64,000 nt of DNA, taken from the NCBI GenBank assembly GCA_021234155.1, contig JAJEKV010000075.1, positions 1,054,001 to 1,118,000 of the forward strand, read 5' to 3'. Under the pieces are notes generated by a model. That model had not been told where the DNA came from, searched no databases, and saw only the letters and a program-made list of their open reading frames with translations. Below, one piece after another: positions 46,746 to 57,499 of the stretch. Position 1 is the stretch's first letter. Each line of letters starts with the position of its first letter. The position numbers were made by a program, and so were the translations under genes. This DNA is from Isoetes taiwanensis. Lineage: Eukaryota > Streptophyta > Lycopodiopsida > Isoetales > Isoetaceae.

Positions 46746-48661
46746 TGAGTGATGTAGCAATTGATATTGAAGGAATCAAGGTAGCTGCTAACTTTGTTGT
46801 GGTGGCATTTGAGGGAGCTAATGAAAGGTCAGAAATTTATGACTTATTATTAGGTAGAAGATGGCTATTAACTGTGGATGCAAGGCCAGTTTGGTCAAGA
46901 GGAGAATGTACTATCTCGGATGGCAGAAGGACTGTTACACTTTCCAACAAACTAGGTGAGTATGAGTCTTACCACTTCATTCAAGAGAAGATGTTGATTC
47001 CCAGGCAGATTGGAGAATATTTTATTGAGACTAGAGGAGGAAATACACTCTGCAACCTACAAGTAGATCTTGTAAAAGAAAATCTGCCCTTGGAGATGCA
47101 CAAAAGTATGCCAAAGGAAGTGAGTGCATACATGTGGTTTGATGGGGGTGTATCTAAAAGACTAAGCATTGCTTCATCTGCTGCAATCATAAAAGACAAA
47201 AACAACAGATTGCTGGCCAAGGTAGGGAGGATCTATCAGAATCTAACTTCAAACATGGCAGAATATAAGGCACTAATTGCAGGTCTTCAAGAAGCAAACT
47301 ATTTAGGTGTTACTAACCTTGTTATCTTTGGAGATTCACAACTCATATGCAGGCAGATTGAAGGGCAATATCAGACAAAACATGAAGAAATGATAAAACT
47401 CAAAGATCAAACATTGGAGGCACTAGAAAAGTTCACAACCTGGGAGTTGCAACACATACCTAGAGAGCTTAACTCTGAAGCAGATTCCCTATGCAGAGAT
47501 GTACTTCTGGAGCATCTAGCTGAAGGAGCCATCAAGGAGGAAGATCTGGAGGATGAGGAGCTTCAGCAACTGTATCCAATCTTGGTAATCAATGCAAGCT
47601 CTGAAAAAGAGGTAAGGGAAATCAAGGTGAAAAAAAACAATGAAGATAGGGTTTTATATGTAGGAGACATGTTCAAAGAAGAGGAAAAGGAAGCATTTGT
47701 AAGTTTTTTTGACACTTGGAATGATGCTTTTGCTTGGGATTATAAGGAATGTGAGTTTGAGATTAAGATAAAAGAAAAATCAAAACCAGTTGTGCGAAAA
47801 CTTAGAAGAATTAACAGTTCTTTGTTAGATCTCATTAGGAAAGAACTCTTCAAAATGAAAGATGCTGGAGTCATTAAGGAAATAATTATCCCTGACTGGC
47901 TATCTTGCATTGTACCTGTTGAGAAAAAGAACAAAACCATTAGGATATGTATTGATTACAGGGATTTGAACAAAGCAACAATTAAGGACTGCTATCCTTT
48001 GCCTTTTCTTGAGAAAGTGTTGCAGGCAGTAGCAGGAAAGGAGGTTTATTCATTCTTGGATGGCTTCTCAGGTTTTAACCAAATCAGTATCAAAGAAGAA
48101 GATCAAGCCAAGACATCTTTTGTCACACCTTGGGGGACTTTTGCCATGAAGAGGATGCCCTTTGGGCTCATGCATGCATCTGCCACATTTCAAAGAGCAA
48201 TGGATACCATTTTCAAGGATATGGCTCCTAATTTGTTCAGAGTTTATTTGGATGATCTTTGTGTCAATACTAAGCTAGAAGATCACATGACTTATCTCAC
48301 ACAACTCTGTTCTTTGTGCAGAAAAGGGGGCGTGAGCCTAAACCCAAGGAAATGCATCTTCTTTTGCTCAAAAGGGGATCTACTTGGACATGAGGTCTCA
48401 GATCAAGGGATTCAGGTGGCAGAAAGCAAAATCAAAGCTCTTAGGAACTTAGCACCACCCAAGACTATCAGACAAGTTAAAAGCTTTCTAGGCATGACAA
48501 GTTTCTTGAGGATGTATGTGCCACATTTCTCTCACACAGTTCATCCCATTACAAATTTGACAAAAGGGAAGAAGTTCACAAAAAAAGAGAGCAAGTTCAT
48601 ACCTATAGAGTGGATAGAGGTATGCCAAGCTTCCTTTGAGGCAATTATTGAGGCAATATGA
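46746..48661 (+). pseudogene. Ty3 pol: protease end, RNase H, reverse transcriptase
   Basis: An open frame that begins within the solo LTR (46646), so its first 33 codons are foreign. Numbering from 46646: protease end YDLLLGRRW at 65-73. A complete RNase H follows, with D166 (FDGG), E206 (MAEYKAL), D230 (FGDSQ) and D280 (NSEADSL). Next is the reverse transcriptase: RICIDYRDLN at 433-442, catalytic D472 in FLDGFSGF, FVTPWGTF at 492-499, MPFGLMHASATFQR, and YLDD at 534-537. The end has KSFLGMTSFLRMYVP. The RNase H resembles the cellular/archaeal type. In the Tat/Ogre lineage a second RNase H lies after the reverse transcriptase, not before it. A TGA at 48659-48661 ends the frame; the next part continues in the same frame. 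Confidence 0.93.
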
Positions 48662-49105
48662 AAATCAACCTTGCTTAAGCCACCAAACATGTCTGAGCCA
48701 TTCCAAGCCTACCTAAGTGTGACCAAAAAGGCTGTAGGACTTGCTTTAATGCAGGGAGACAACATTGTGACTTTTTCTAGCAAAATATGGTCTGATACTG
48801 AGATGAGGTATGCTAGACTTGAGAAGAGTGCAGCAGCTTTGATGTATTTATTTGACAAACAGAGACACCTGGTCCAAAATGGCAAGACTCAAGTGTACAT
48901 GAGGCAAAATCCACTGCCCCTACTCTTTGCAAAGAAACCTCAAAAAGCCAAACTATGCAGGTGGGCTTGCAGAGTGCAAGATTATGATATAGACATTCAG
49001 GTAACTCATAAATCTAAGGATCCTAGCTCTTATCTTACTGATGTTTTGTTTAAGCATGAAGATTTAGAGGATCTAGACAGCACTCACAAGGATCTAAGGA
49101 TCTAG
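48662..49105 (+). pseudogene. Ty3-type RNase H, catalytically degenerate
   Basis: Continues the pol frame after the TGA at 48659-48661. The fold is recognised by FQAYLSVTKKAVGLALMQ, IVTFSSKIW, TEMRYARLEKSAAALMY and RWACRVQDYDIDI. The first catalytic aspartate (normally in Y-D-A-S) is replaced: YLSVTK. The same type of loss is known in Tat elements that have gained a second RNase H. It stops at 49105; no integrase follows. Confidence 0.88.
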
Positions 49106-49247
49106 CCGCCGCGATAAATTTCTTGTAGAGGTAAATGTGTTCGCAAGTAGCGTTCTAGACCCCGCTCAAACGTCCTTGGCCGTTGCGACGAATTTCTTGT
49201 AGAGGTAAATGTGTTCGCAAGTAGCGTTGTAGACCCCGTTCAAGCGT
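49105..49247. repeat. Two tandem 74-bp units
   Basis: GCGA..AATTTCTTGTAGAGG to CCCCG.TCAA.CG occurs twice, at about 49105-49178 and 49179-49247, with a few differences. It starts exactly where the Ty3 sequence ends, so the break could be tied to this repeat. Confidence 0.85.
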
Positions 49248-50618
49248 GGGTTGATCTGACTTTTGTAGTGTGCAGCGTTTTAGCAGTTCCAAAGCCAGCT
49301 TGCCGAGGTACTGCTTCAGGTGATTGTGATCCTCCTCGGTTTATACATGTATGCACCTGTGCTCCTGCACATTCTATCTGGAAAGCCAATTAACTCGCTT
49401 CTCCTTCCAGCTGGCTTTGAGGCAATGCAGACATATGGCTATGATAAAGGCTAGCTTTGGGAGGCGAATATCGCCCATATTGACTAACTTCTGAAAGTAT
49501 ACCTGGAGAGCCAATTAGCTACCATTTCCATCCAGTGGGCTCTGAGGCACTGGGGACCCATGGCCATGGTAAAAGCGAGGTTTAGAAGGCGAGGTTTAGA
49601 AGGTGAGTGAAGGTATCAGAAACTTGATTCTGCTTGTTGGCTTGAATTTAGCAAAGTACAAAGACAATGGTGAGGAAGCCCCACCAATTTATGTTATTAT
49701 CTATAACAGTTGTTGGTACATCTCTTAAGATTTAACATATTTGATTTTATTTTCCTTTACTTTCTTTGTTGCTCTGTCAAAAGTTTACAACAATTATGGA
49801 ATCCAACAAATTAGATCAAGACTTAGCCACAATACAAGCAATGTTCCCATCTAAGCAATACAAGCAATGTTCAACGCCCTATATGAAATTAACCATCGTA
49901 TGCTATTGAAGGTAACATTAGCATACAAGGCCTAGATCATTTTGTCTTGTAGAATAGAATAGAATAGAATAGAGCGGCACACTAGTTAAAGTTACTAGTG
50001 GAGCAAATAATAGTTAAAGATGTTCTCATGTTCTAGTATTTGAATTTAGTTTGAAGAACAACTAGTTATAATACCTCAAAAGTTTTTTGAATTTTGAATT
50101 TCAAGATGAATTCTGAGCCCTCACATTTTTTATTCTGATTTTGCCCTTACATTGCATTTTTTTATCGCATTTGAGACCATAGCACATTCCTGGGAAAGGC
50201 TTGCTTATAGGCATATAAAAAATAAGTAGGAAATATCAGTTTTAGCTAATAAGTACAATGCCTGCACCAGTCTTGGCTACATGCCACATGGCTATTCTTC
50301 GTATTCTTGGGAATGATTATTATAAGCATTGTCGTCAATCTTATTGTCCATGCGTTCCTTGTATGTTTGCAATTTGCCTCAAGGTGCTTAAACTTCCAAC
50401 AAAGATAACCTGACATATTTAGTGTTTACTACACAATGGGACATGTATTATGGATGTGCAAATTCGGAAGCTATTCTTTTCTTCTTTCCCATAAAGGCAA
50501 ACTGTAGTAAAATATTATTCAGTTGGTATTGGGAGGCATAGGATTGTGAGGCATAGTCCGCTATTCGAATATTCAATAATGAATTTGAAGACACTGAAGT
50601 AGGTCCACAGCAAAGCTT
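49248..50618. other. Upstream region of the PPR gene
   Basis: No coding pattern. It contains an (AGAAT)5 microsatellite at about 49952-49975 and AT-rich sequence. A promoter is expected in the right half, but no single TATA box stands out. Confidence 0.4.
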
Positions 50619-53168
50619 ATGTCGCAATTTCTTACAGTCTATCAGTCGTGCAGTCAGTATCAAGTCCCTGTATGTGCTTCTATTCCGATTATCAACGAAA
50701 AACTTGACGACGGTAGAAACAGAAATTTGTTTTCTAATGACGAAAGCCAAGTTTTGGAAACGGCACTGGTTAAACTGGGGAAGAAAGCAGTTAAAACCCA
50801 ATATTTGACTCTCGCTTCTTTATTAAGAAGATGCGGCGATATGAAGAATTTGTCTGAGGGAAAACGAGTACACGATTACATCAAAGAAATGGGGCTTGAA
50901 GGAGATACATTTATCGGAAACCATCTTATGGACATGTATAGAAAATGTGGGAATTTGCCAATGGCATGGACGGTATTTGATTCAATGCCTAACAAAGATG
51001 TTGCTTCATGGACAAGCATTATTGGGGTTTATGCACAACATGGAGAATTTAAGTTGGCACTCAGATTGTTTTGCCAAATGCGTGACCAGGGTGTCCAGTT
51101 GGACAAAATTACGTTAGTTTCCATTCTCAGTGTCTGCCAAGATCCAACTGCTTTGGCTGATGGAAAGCTCATCCATGCCCTTATTCTAGATAATGGATTT
51201 GAGGGTGACTTAGTTACTGGTAATGCACTTGTCAACATGTATGCGAATTGCCAAACTTTATTAAATGCGTGGTTAGTATTTCAGAGCATTCCACAAAGAG
51301 ACGTGATTTCATGGACTATTATAGCTGCAGGCTACCTTGATCAGGGGCAAAGCAGAGTGGCTCTTTATGTTTTGAAAGAAATGCACAACGAAGGGGTGAT
51401 GCCGGACATGATCACTTTTATAACTATCCTTAACACATGTGCCACTGATGCTAAGCTAGCAGAAGGAAAAATGATCCATGCATATCTAATCTGTGGCAAC
51501 TTCAAGCCAGATGTTGTCATTCACACTGCCTTAATGAACATGTATGGGAAATGCGGGAGTCCACAGGATGCATACGCATTATTCCAGCATATACATTTGC
51601 AGAATGTGGTTTCTTATAATACAATGATCTCTGTGTATGCTGGTTACGGGCTGGAGAAGGAAGCAATTGAACTTTATCAAGCAATGTACGACCAGGGATT
51701 GAAGCCAAGCAAGATCACATTCATCACTACCCTCAAAGCATGCTCTGGCTTAATGTCCTTGGCAAGTGGCAAGTTTGTTCATGCTTGTATCATAATTGAT
51801 GCATTTGATTTAGATCTCGTGCTAGAAAATGCGCTTATTAATACGTATGGAAAGTGTGGCTGCATAGTTAGTGCATATGGTGTTTTTGTCAAAATGCAGC
51901 AGCAAGATGTCATTTCATGGAGCACATTGATTTTTGTTTATGATCTTCTTGGGAAGAGCAAAGAGACCCTTGGTCTCTTTCAACAAATGCATATGGAAGG
52001 TATAATGCCGAACAAGTTTACCTTTGTCAGCCTTCTTTGTGCATGCTCCAACTTGGAAAATCTAGGAGAGGGCAAACGTATACATGCTTGTGTTATAGCA
52101 TATAGATTTCAGGAAGATGTGGTTGTGGAGTCTTCCCTTGTAGATCTTTATGGAAAATGTGGGGATTTGGAAAGTGCTTGCAGATGTTTTGTAAGGATCA
52201 CAAAACCAAATGTGATTTCATGCACAGCAGTGCTTGCAGCATATGTCCATATTGGATATGGAGAGGAGGCGTTTCATATCTTTAAACAGATGAGTATAGT
52301 ATATGTAAAAGCAAATCAAATCACATATATGAAAATTTTAAGTTCCTTTTCTAGTGTAACACTTTCCATTGGCAAGATGATTCATGCTCATGCCTTACAA
52401 AATAGGCTCGAGCTAATTGCTGCTATTGGAAATTGCCTTCTAAATATGTACGGTAGATCTGGGAGTTTAGAGGATGCCTGTAAAACTTTTGTCAGAATGT
52501 ATAATTCTGATTCAGTGTCATGGAATGCTATGATTGCAACCTTTTCTCAGCATGGCCATGCCAAGGCTGCCCTCATTCTTTTTTGGAAAATGTACAAGGA
52601 AGGTATGATGCCCAATAGAGTAGCATTTGTTAGTGTGTTTGATGCATGCACCACACTCTACTTATTGATAGAAGGCATGTTAGTGCATTCCCTTATCATA
52701 GACAGTGAAGTAGAATCAGATATTATGGTGCAAACATCACTTGTCACAATGTACAGTAAATGTGGATGTCTGCATTATGCATCTCGAGTGTTTGAGAGAA
52801 TGCATGAGAGGAATTTGGCAGCATACAATGCCATGCTTGCAGCTTGCTCTCAACATGGTGATCACAACAAATCTATTAGCTTATTTCAGCAAATGCGTCA
52901 AGACGGTGTTGAGCCAGATGACATCACTTTTGTTAGTTTTTTTTCGGCATGTAGTCACATGGGACTTATAGATAAGTGCTTTCACTTTATTACTTCCCTA
53001 TGCCAAGATCATGGCATCATTCCAACGCCAGAGCATTATGGTTCTATACTTGGGCATCCAGGGTTTCTTGATGAGGCAGTGGATTTTATTCAGATGCTTC
53101 CTGGTGAATCTGATTCACTACTTTGGATGACCTTGCTGGGTGGTTGTAAAACACAGGGTAAAGTTTAA
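50619..53168 (+). CDS. PLS-class pentatricopeptide repeat protein, 849 residues
   Basis: Organellar RNA-binding protein family. The ATG at 50619 is the first in frame, and the frame is uninterrupted and intronless, as usual for the family. Repeats begin near residue 80 and run to the end. The cycle of about 101 residues (a P-L-S triplet) occurs seven times, marked by segments such as NHLMDMYRKCGNL, NALVNMYANC, TALMNMYGKCGS, NALINTYGKCG, SSLVDLYGKCGDL, NCLLNMYGRSGSL and TSLVTMYSKCGCL, giving about 21 motifs. The C-terminus has the start of an E-type region (LLWMTLLGGCK) but stops at once; no full E/E+ or DYW deaminase domain follows. Between HYGSIL and GFLDEA a few residues of the usual VDLLGRAG step are missing. 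The N terminus is not a strong transit peptide. Expected role: a plastid or mitochondrial RNA factor, site unknown. Confidence 0.93.
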   Translation: MSQFLTVYQSCSQYQVPVCASIPIINEKLDDGRNRNLFSNDESQVLETALVKLGKKAVKTQYLTLASLLRRCGDMKNLSEGKRVHDYIKEMGLEGDTFIGNHLMDMYRKCGNLPMAWTVFDSMPNKDVASWTSIIGVYAQHGEFKLALRLFCQMRDQGVQLDKITLVSILSVCQDPTALADGKLIHALILDNGFEGDLVTGNALVNMYANCQTLLNAWLVFQSIPQRDVISWTIIAAGYLDQGQSRVALYVLKEMHNEGVMPDMITFITILNTCATDAKLAEGKMIHAYLICGNFKPDVVIHTALMNMYGKCGSPQDAYALFQHIHLQNVVSYNTMISVYAGYGLEKEAIELYQAMYDQGLKPSKITFITTLKACSGLMSLASGKFVHACIIIDAFDLDLVLENALINTYGKCGCIVSAYGVFVKMQQQDVISWSTLIFVYDLLGKSKETLGLFQQMHMEGIMPNKFTFVSLLCACSNLENLGEGKRIHACVIAYRFQEDVVVESSLVDLYGKCGDLESACRCFVRITKPNVISCTAVLAAYVHIGYGEEAFHIFKQMSIVYVKANQITYMKILSSFSSVTLSIGKMIHAHALQNRLELIAAIGNCLLNMYGRSGSLEDACKTFVRMYNSDSVSWNAMIATFSQHGHAKAALILFWKMYKEGMMPNRVAFVSVFDACTTLYLLIEGMLVHSLIIDSEVESDIMVQTSLVTMYSKCGCLHYASRVFERMHERNLAAYNAMLAACSQHGDHNKSISLFQQMRQDGVEPDDITFVSFFSACSHMGLIDKCFHFITSLCQDHGIIPTPEHYGSILGHPGFLDEAVDFIQMLPGESDSLLWMTLLGGCKTQGKV

Positions 53169-55689
53169 ACGAATGGGAGTTACAGATTTATGCCATGCCT
53201 CAAAAAGCAACAATTGGCAAATGAACCACTTTGTTCATGAATTTCTGGCAGTTTTCCCCGATGTTAAACTGGATAGATTGATTTGCTGACATAGTGACAT
53301 CTAGTATGAGCAATCTCTATGCATTGTTGATGTTCAAAAATATTATATGCATATGTTTGCGCACTGAGGTTGGAGGTAAATCCAGGCTTGTGCCACTGTG
53401 CTGTTAACCTTCCAGGTATTTGTGGAGGATAGATGAGTGCCGATTTAGGTACATCAGTTGATATTCTCAAGGAATTTGGATAATGTTAGAGTCAGGGAGG
53501 AGAGAGACCAGCTGATGCTTGGGAGGTTGCAAAAACACGACAGATTTATTTAAGCTCGAAATGCATAATGCAGACACCCATGGTGATCACAACAAATCTA
53601 TTAATCAAGCTGCAAGCATCCAAACAAAAATATGGGCATCATAATGATCCTTCGTTTATGAACAATTTCATGCTGCCATTTTAGTCGATATACTTGAGTG
53701 TTACAATCCAATTTTGTTATATTGGAAACTCTCTAACATGTTTTTGCCCCCGCTTAGATTTCTTTGGGTCCGAACTTGTTACATTGGGGGCACTGCTAAT
53801 ATCTAATCTTTGTGTGAATTTTAACTACTCTTAGATGGGTGCAGGCATCAACGACATCAGATTCCCATAGTTAAGTTCGTTTCCCCATGGTGGTTGGTGG
53901 GGTTTGAGCCTTGTAAAGGAACAACCCAGTTTTAAATTCGTTTTTTGGGTTTGGGAGGGGAAAGTGAAGTCTTAAGGGTCTAAATTTTATTTTGTAGGAA
54001 TATACTGGATTGATGGCTAGGATTGTATAGGCTTGTGGGTGAAATCAGAGTATGGTTCTTTGGAGGGCACATGTGTTGTGATTGAGGGGGCATTAATGCA
54101 CTTCTTTTTTGCAATATGGTAGAGATCGATCCATATGATATGACATGTTGTGACTTAATTATTGTGAAGCTTTGCTGGAAGAGGCCCCACATTGCAAGGC
54201 TGCTTCTTAAGAAAGTTCAGAAAGATGCAGGAAAGAAACAATGGGTATAGGATGGAAGTTGTGGGAGACCTTTGTTATTTAGCCCCCTTCCCTCCACGTA
54301 TACAGAATATAACACATCAGGGGTAATTAGTCTTTGACTCACAAACGCTTTTGCTAGACAGATTCAACTAGAGTCCCACTGATTCAACTAGAAACACACC
54401 CATTCAGACAAGAAAACACATGAATCTACAGACCAGAAATCCATCAGCCAGAAACCCACCTGGGGAGGTAATAATGAGGCTACACAATTTTGGTTTCACG
54501 TTGTTCCGTTGTTGGGTTGCTTATGGTGTTTGACATTATTCGAATGGAGTAAAATGCTTGGACTCGAGTTCGTATCCTCCCTTGGTTTGTAATAAGCTAA
54601 CTAAGCACCATTTTGCTCTGTTGGCTGTTTGGAAATTGCAGTAAGATGAAGGGTCTGACTGGAAATTGCGATGATATCTTTTCTTCTATATGGAACCTTC
54701 TTTTTTTTTGTTTTGAAGGTTTGTGGTGGTTGGGGGGTGGGGGAGGAGACATAAGATATATTATATTACAAGTAAGGAATTGCATGATATAAAAAAATGG
54801 AAGGTATTGGATCTCTTACCAAAAAAGTAGTGGTTAGTGACCACCTACAAACTCCTCCATAAAAGGGTATTTAAAATTTAAAGTTAAAGTCTAAATAAAA
54901 TGATAATAAGATCACATAGATCACAATTAATAATCAAGTTTAAGCTTTAAATAGCAACACAGAAGTTTGATTAAAAACAAAAAAACCAGATTGTTGCAAG
55001 TTTAAGCTTTAAATGGCAACACAAAAGTTTGATTAAAAACAAAAAACCAGATTGTTGCGAGCTTCTAGCCGCCGGCCCGAACCGATCAGTAAACGTTGTA
55101 TCAATAATAATACGTTGAAAAAAAGGGCAATTTCAAAGCTCAGAGTCCGAGAATGTCGAAAATGAATAACCTTCAAATATCCTATGTATTTTCTATGAAA
55201 AAATACCCTCCCCATAAATTTCCTACGTATTTTCCATGAAAAATAGACCCTCCCCATGTATACCTAATGGACACATATCCAATGGACCCTCCCCCTTTCT
55301 AATGAGCTATGTAAAGAGTAATGCCTAATGCACATGTAAATAGCAACATATGCACCTATAATGCACATTATAACCTACGAGAGCCTATTAGACCTATGCA
55401 TTAAATCTATTAATATGCATTAGACCTATATATTAATATGTACTTGTCCCCATTTTGTGTCTTGACCTTCAAAATGGGTTAAACAAGGTGTAAATTATAT
55501 CATGATCTTCGTAAAGTTAAATTTTTTTACTTAGAATAAGAATATATGCCTAGAAAACGTGCACCATGGCAACGTAATGTTTAACGTGTGAACATAGTAG
55601 CACACACATGAAAAGAGGAAATTGGGGACACGTCAAAATATAATCCTATATTATTAGCATTTATTTTACACTTTCTTTTTCAACGTATT
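53169..55689. other. Intergenic, no gene recognised
   Basis: No coding pattern; short open frames only. Just after the PPR stop there is no readable E/DYW remnant. Around 54940-55050 a segment of about 60 bases (AAGTTTAAGCTTTAAAT.GCAACACA...AACCAGATTGTTGC) is duplicated in tandem (about 54937-54997 and 54998-55058). Confidence 0.5.
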
Positions 55690-56365
55690 ATTGCCCTTTT
55701 TTTACTCTGAGCTGCCTTTTTCGACTCGCGAGTCGAGAAAGGCCCTCAAACTTGCATTTTTCGCTCAAGCCTTTTTCTCAACTCGCGAAGTCGAAAGAAC
55801 CTTTAACCCCTAAAACTGCGTTTTGGCTTTGAATCGCCTTTCTCGACTCATGAAGTCGAAAAGGCCTTCGATCCCTAAAACCTGCGTTTTCGGCTTTTGA
55901 ATCGCCTTTCTCGACTCGCGAGTCGAAAAGGCCTTCCGATCCCTAAAACCTGCATTTTTCGATTTTGAGTCCTTTCTCGACTCGCGAGTCGAGAAAGGCC
56001 TTCCCGACCCCTAAAACCTCGCGTTTTTAAACTTTGAGCTTCCTTTCTCGATTGCGGAGTCGAAAGGCCTTCCCGACCCCCCAAACTCCGTTTTCGGCTT
56101 AGAAAGGCCTTCTGATCCCTAAAGCCTGCGTTTTTCGCTTTGAGCTGCCTTTCTCGACTCGCGAGTCGAGAAAGGCCTTCTGATCCCTAAAGCTGCGTTT
56201 CTAAGCTTTTCGCTACCGCCTTTCTCGACTCGCGAGTCGAGAAAGGCCTTCCCACCCCTAAAACTGCGTTTTTTCGCTTTGTTTTTTTCTCGACTCGCGA
56301 GTCGAGAAAGGCCTTCTGACCTGTGTTTTTTCCTATGAGCTGCCTTTCTCGACAAAGGCTCTCAT
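55690..56365. repeat. Array of about ten units with a self-complementary core
   Basis: Units of about 55-70 bases share CCTTTCTCGACTCGCGAG..., AAAGGCCTTCC and CCCTAAAACCTGCGTTTT. The core TCGACTCGCGAGTCGA is a perfect 16-bp palindrome, extended to 26 bp (CTTTCTCGACTCG and its complement) in several units. Six units keep the 16-bp core exactly; others have indels, and the first and last are truncated. CpG content is far above that of the surroundings. Open frames across the array on the minus strand (55875-56084 and 56119-56355) are artefacts. Confidence 0.92.
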
Positions 56366-56454
56366 GCCTGTATTTTCCAAAAATGGCCCTAAGAACTGTG
56401 TTTTATTTTATTTTTTTTGCATGTAGCATCACTTGACTAATTTGATTTTGTCTC

Positions 56455-56610
56455 TTGCAGTCCTTATCTCGACCAGATAGTACATGCTTGGGAGCAATGA
56501 AAAGATCAGTTCATTGAAGAAAGGTGCCAAGAAGAGGGTGGTGACATCAGTTGGACATACAAGCACGTGGCCCATAAAGGAACTCCTCATACAAATTTCT
56601 ATCGTCTGTA
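56455..56610 (+). other. Possible exon remnant after a splice acceptor
   Basis: A good polypyrimidine tract and acceptor (TTTTGTCTCTTGCAG, ending about 56460) are followed by codons PYLDQIVHAWEQ, a stop, then KDQFIEERCQEEGGDISWTY and HVAHKGTPHTNFYRL, ending TAA. The residue pattern looks protein-like across the one stop, so it may be a decayed exon. I do not recognise the family. Confidence 0.35.
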
Positions 56611-57200
56611 AGTTGCTCCGTGACTAGGAGAGAGCTCCACGCGCCCTTTGCACTAGGTGGTTCATGTGTGAAGAGGGTGTAATCATTGTGCCCATACGAC
56701 CACTATGGTCTCTTCACCCATTGTAATATATATTGTAATGAGCCCATTTATAAATATAAGGTATCTCAAAACTAGTATTTTTGGGTGATTAAGTAAACAA
56801 TTTGCTTAATTTTTGTTGGAATTTGTGATCTCTTGTTTACCCACCGAGCCAAAATGTTCAACTAAGAATCTTTTTCAACTAGAACTTTGGTTTCAATCTG
56901 TAATGAAATTCCGATGTTTGAGTTGCATTGTTCTTGTTCTCGACTCGCTATCCAAGATAACTGGAAGAAAGCTTGGATGCACACTAACAGACAAAAATTC
57001 GAATTATGGACAGTTTTCGGGTCGGGGTGCTCCTTTTTGTGTAAAATAACAGGGTTCCAAAAAAAAGTGGGAATGGAATGAGTCCCACTTTAATACGACT
57101 TAAATCCAGTACACCATCGAGAGTGATAATGAAGAAGGCTTCTCTGATGTGCTCAAACATGATCCTATCAAGCTCATTTGGGCCGTAGGGTAGTGGACTC
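56611..57200. other. No gene recognised
   Basis: Mixed sequence with overlapping short open frames on both strands and no family pattern. It probably includes the 3' flank of the minus-strand LINE to its right. Confidence 0.35.
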
Positions 57201-57499
57201 AAAGCAGAGAAGGATGGTCATCCCGAGCCCATTCTAGAATATGCAGTTTCTCTTCAAAATACTTCTTGATTTCTTGACTGGAGACCTAGATATCCTTGTC
57301 CCGCAAGATTCGCTCCAAAGTTTTACACCGAATGACTTTTCATTTAACCTAATGTAGACACTCGATTGCGTCATGTTAACATTGCAGAAGAAAGAAACCT
57401 TGTGTGCATGCCCTCTTGGAGGTGCTTCTTCACCAAATAATCTGTCCATGTCAACATCCCGCATTAAGATTCAGAGTAAAAAATTGGAACAGACTTGTA

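Larger units (their letters stand above)
43291..49105 (+). mobile_element. Ty3-type retrotransposon, 3' truncated, with RNase H before the reverse transcriptase
   Basis: Coding order: gag (43383-44591), protease (44601 onwards), an intact RNase H, reverse transcriptase, then a second RNase H of the Ty3 type ending at 49105. Integrase and 3' LTR are absent. The left part is separated by the copia element. A solo LTR at 45131-46745 interrupts the protease region. Only one further stop (48659-48661) and a frameshift near 45080 damage the pol frame. Confidence 0.93.

Noticed and set aside
55875-56355. Minus-strand open frames in the palindromic array (RLASRE-type repeats)
   Set aside because: Periodic translation of a tandem repeat with indels; the frames do not stay in phase across units.
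55690-56365. CRISPR array
   Set aside because: Units are contiguous degenerate tandem repeats with no unique spacers of constant length, and the genome is a plant's.
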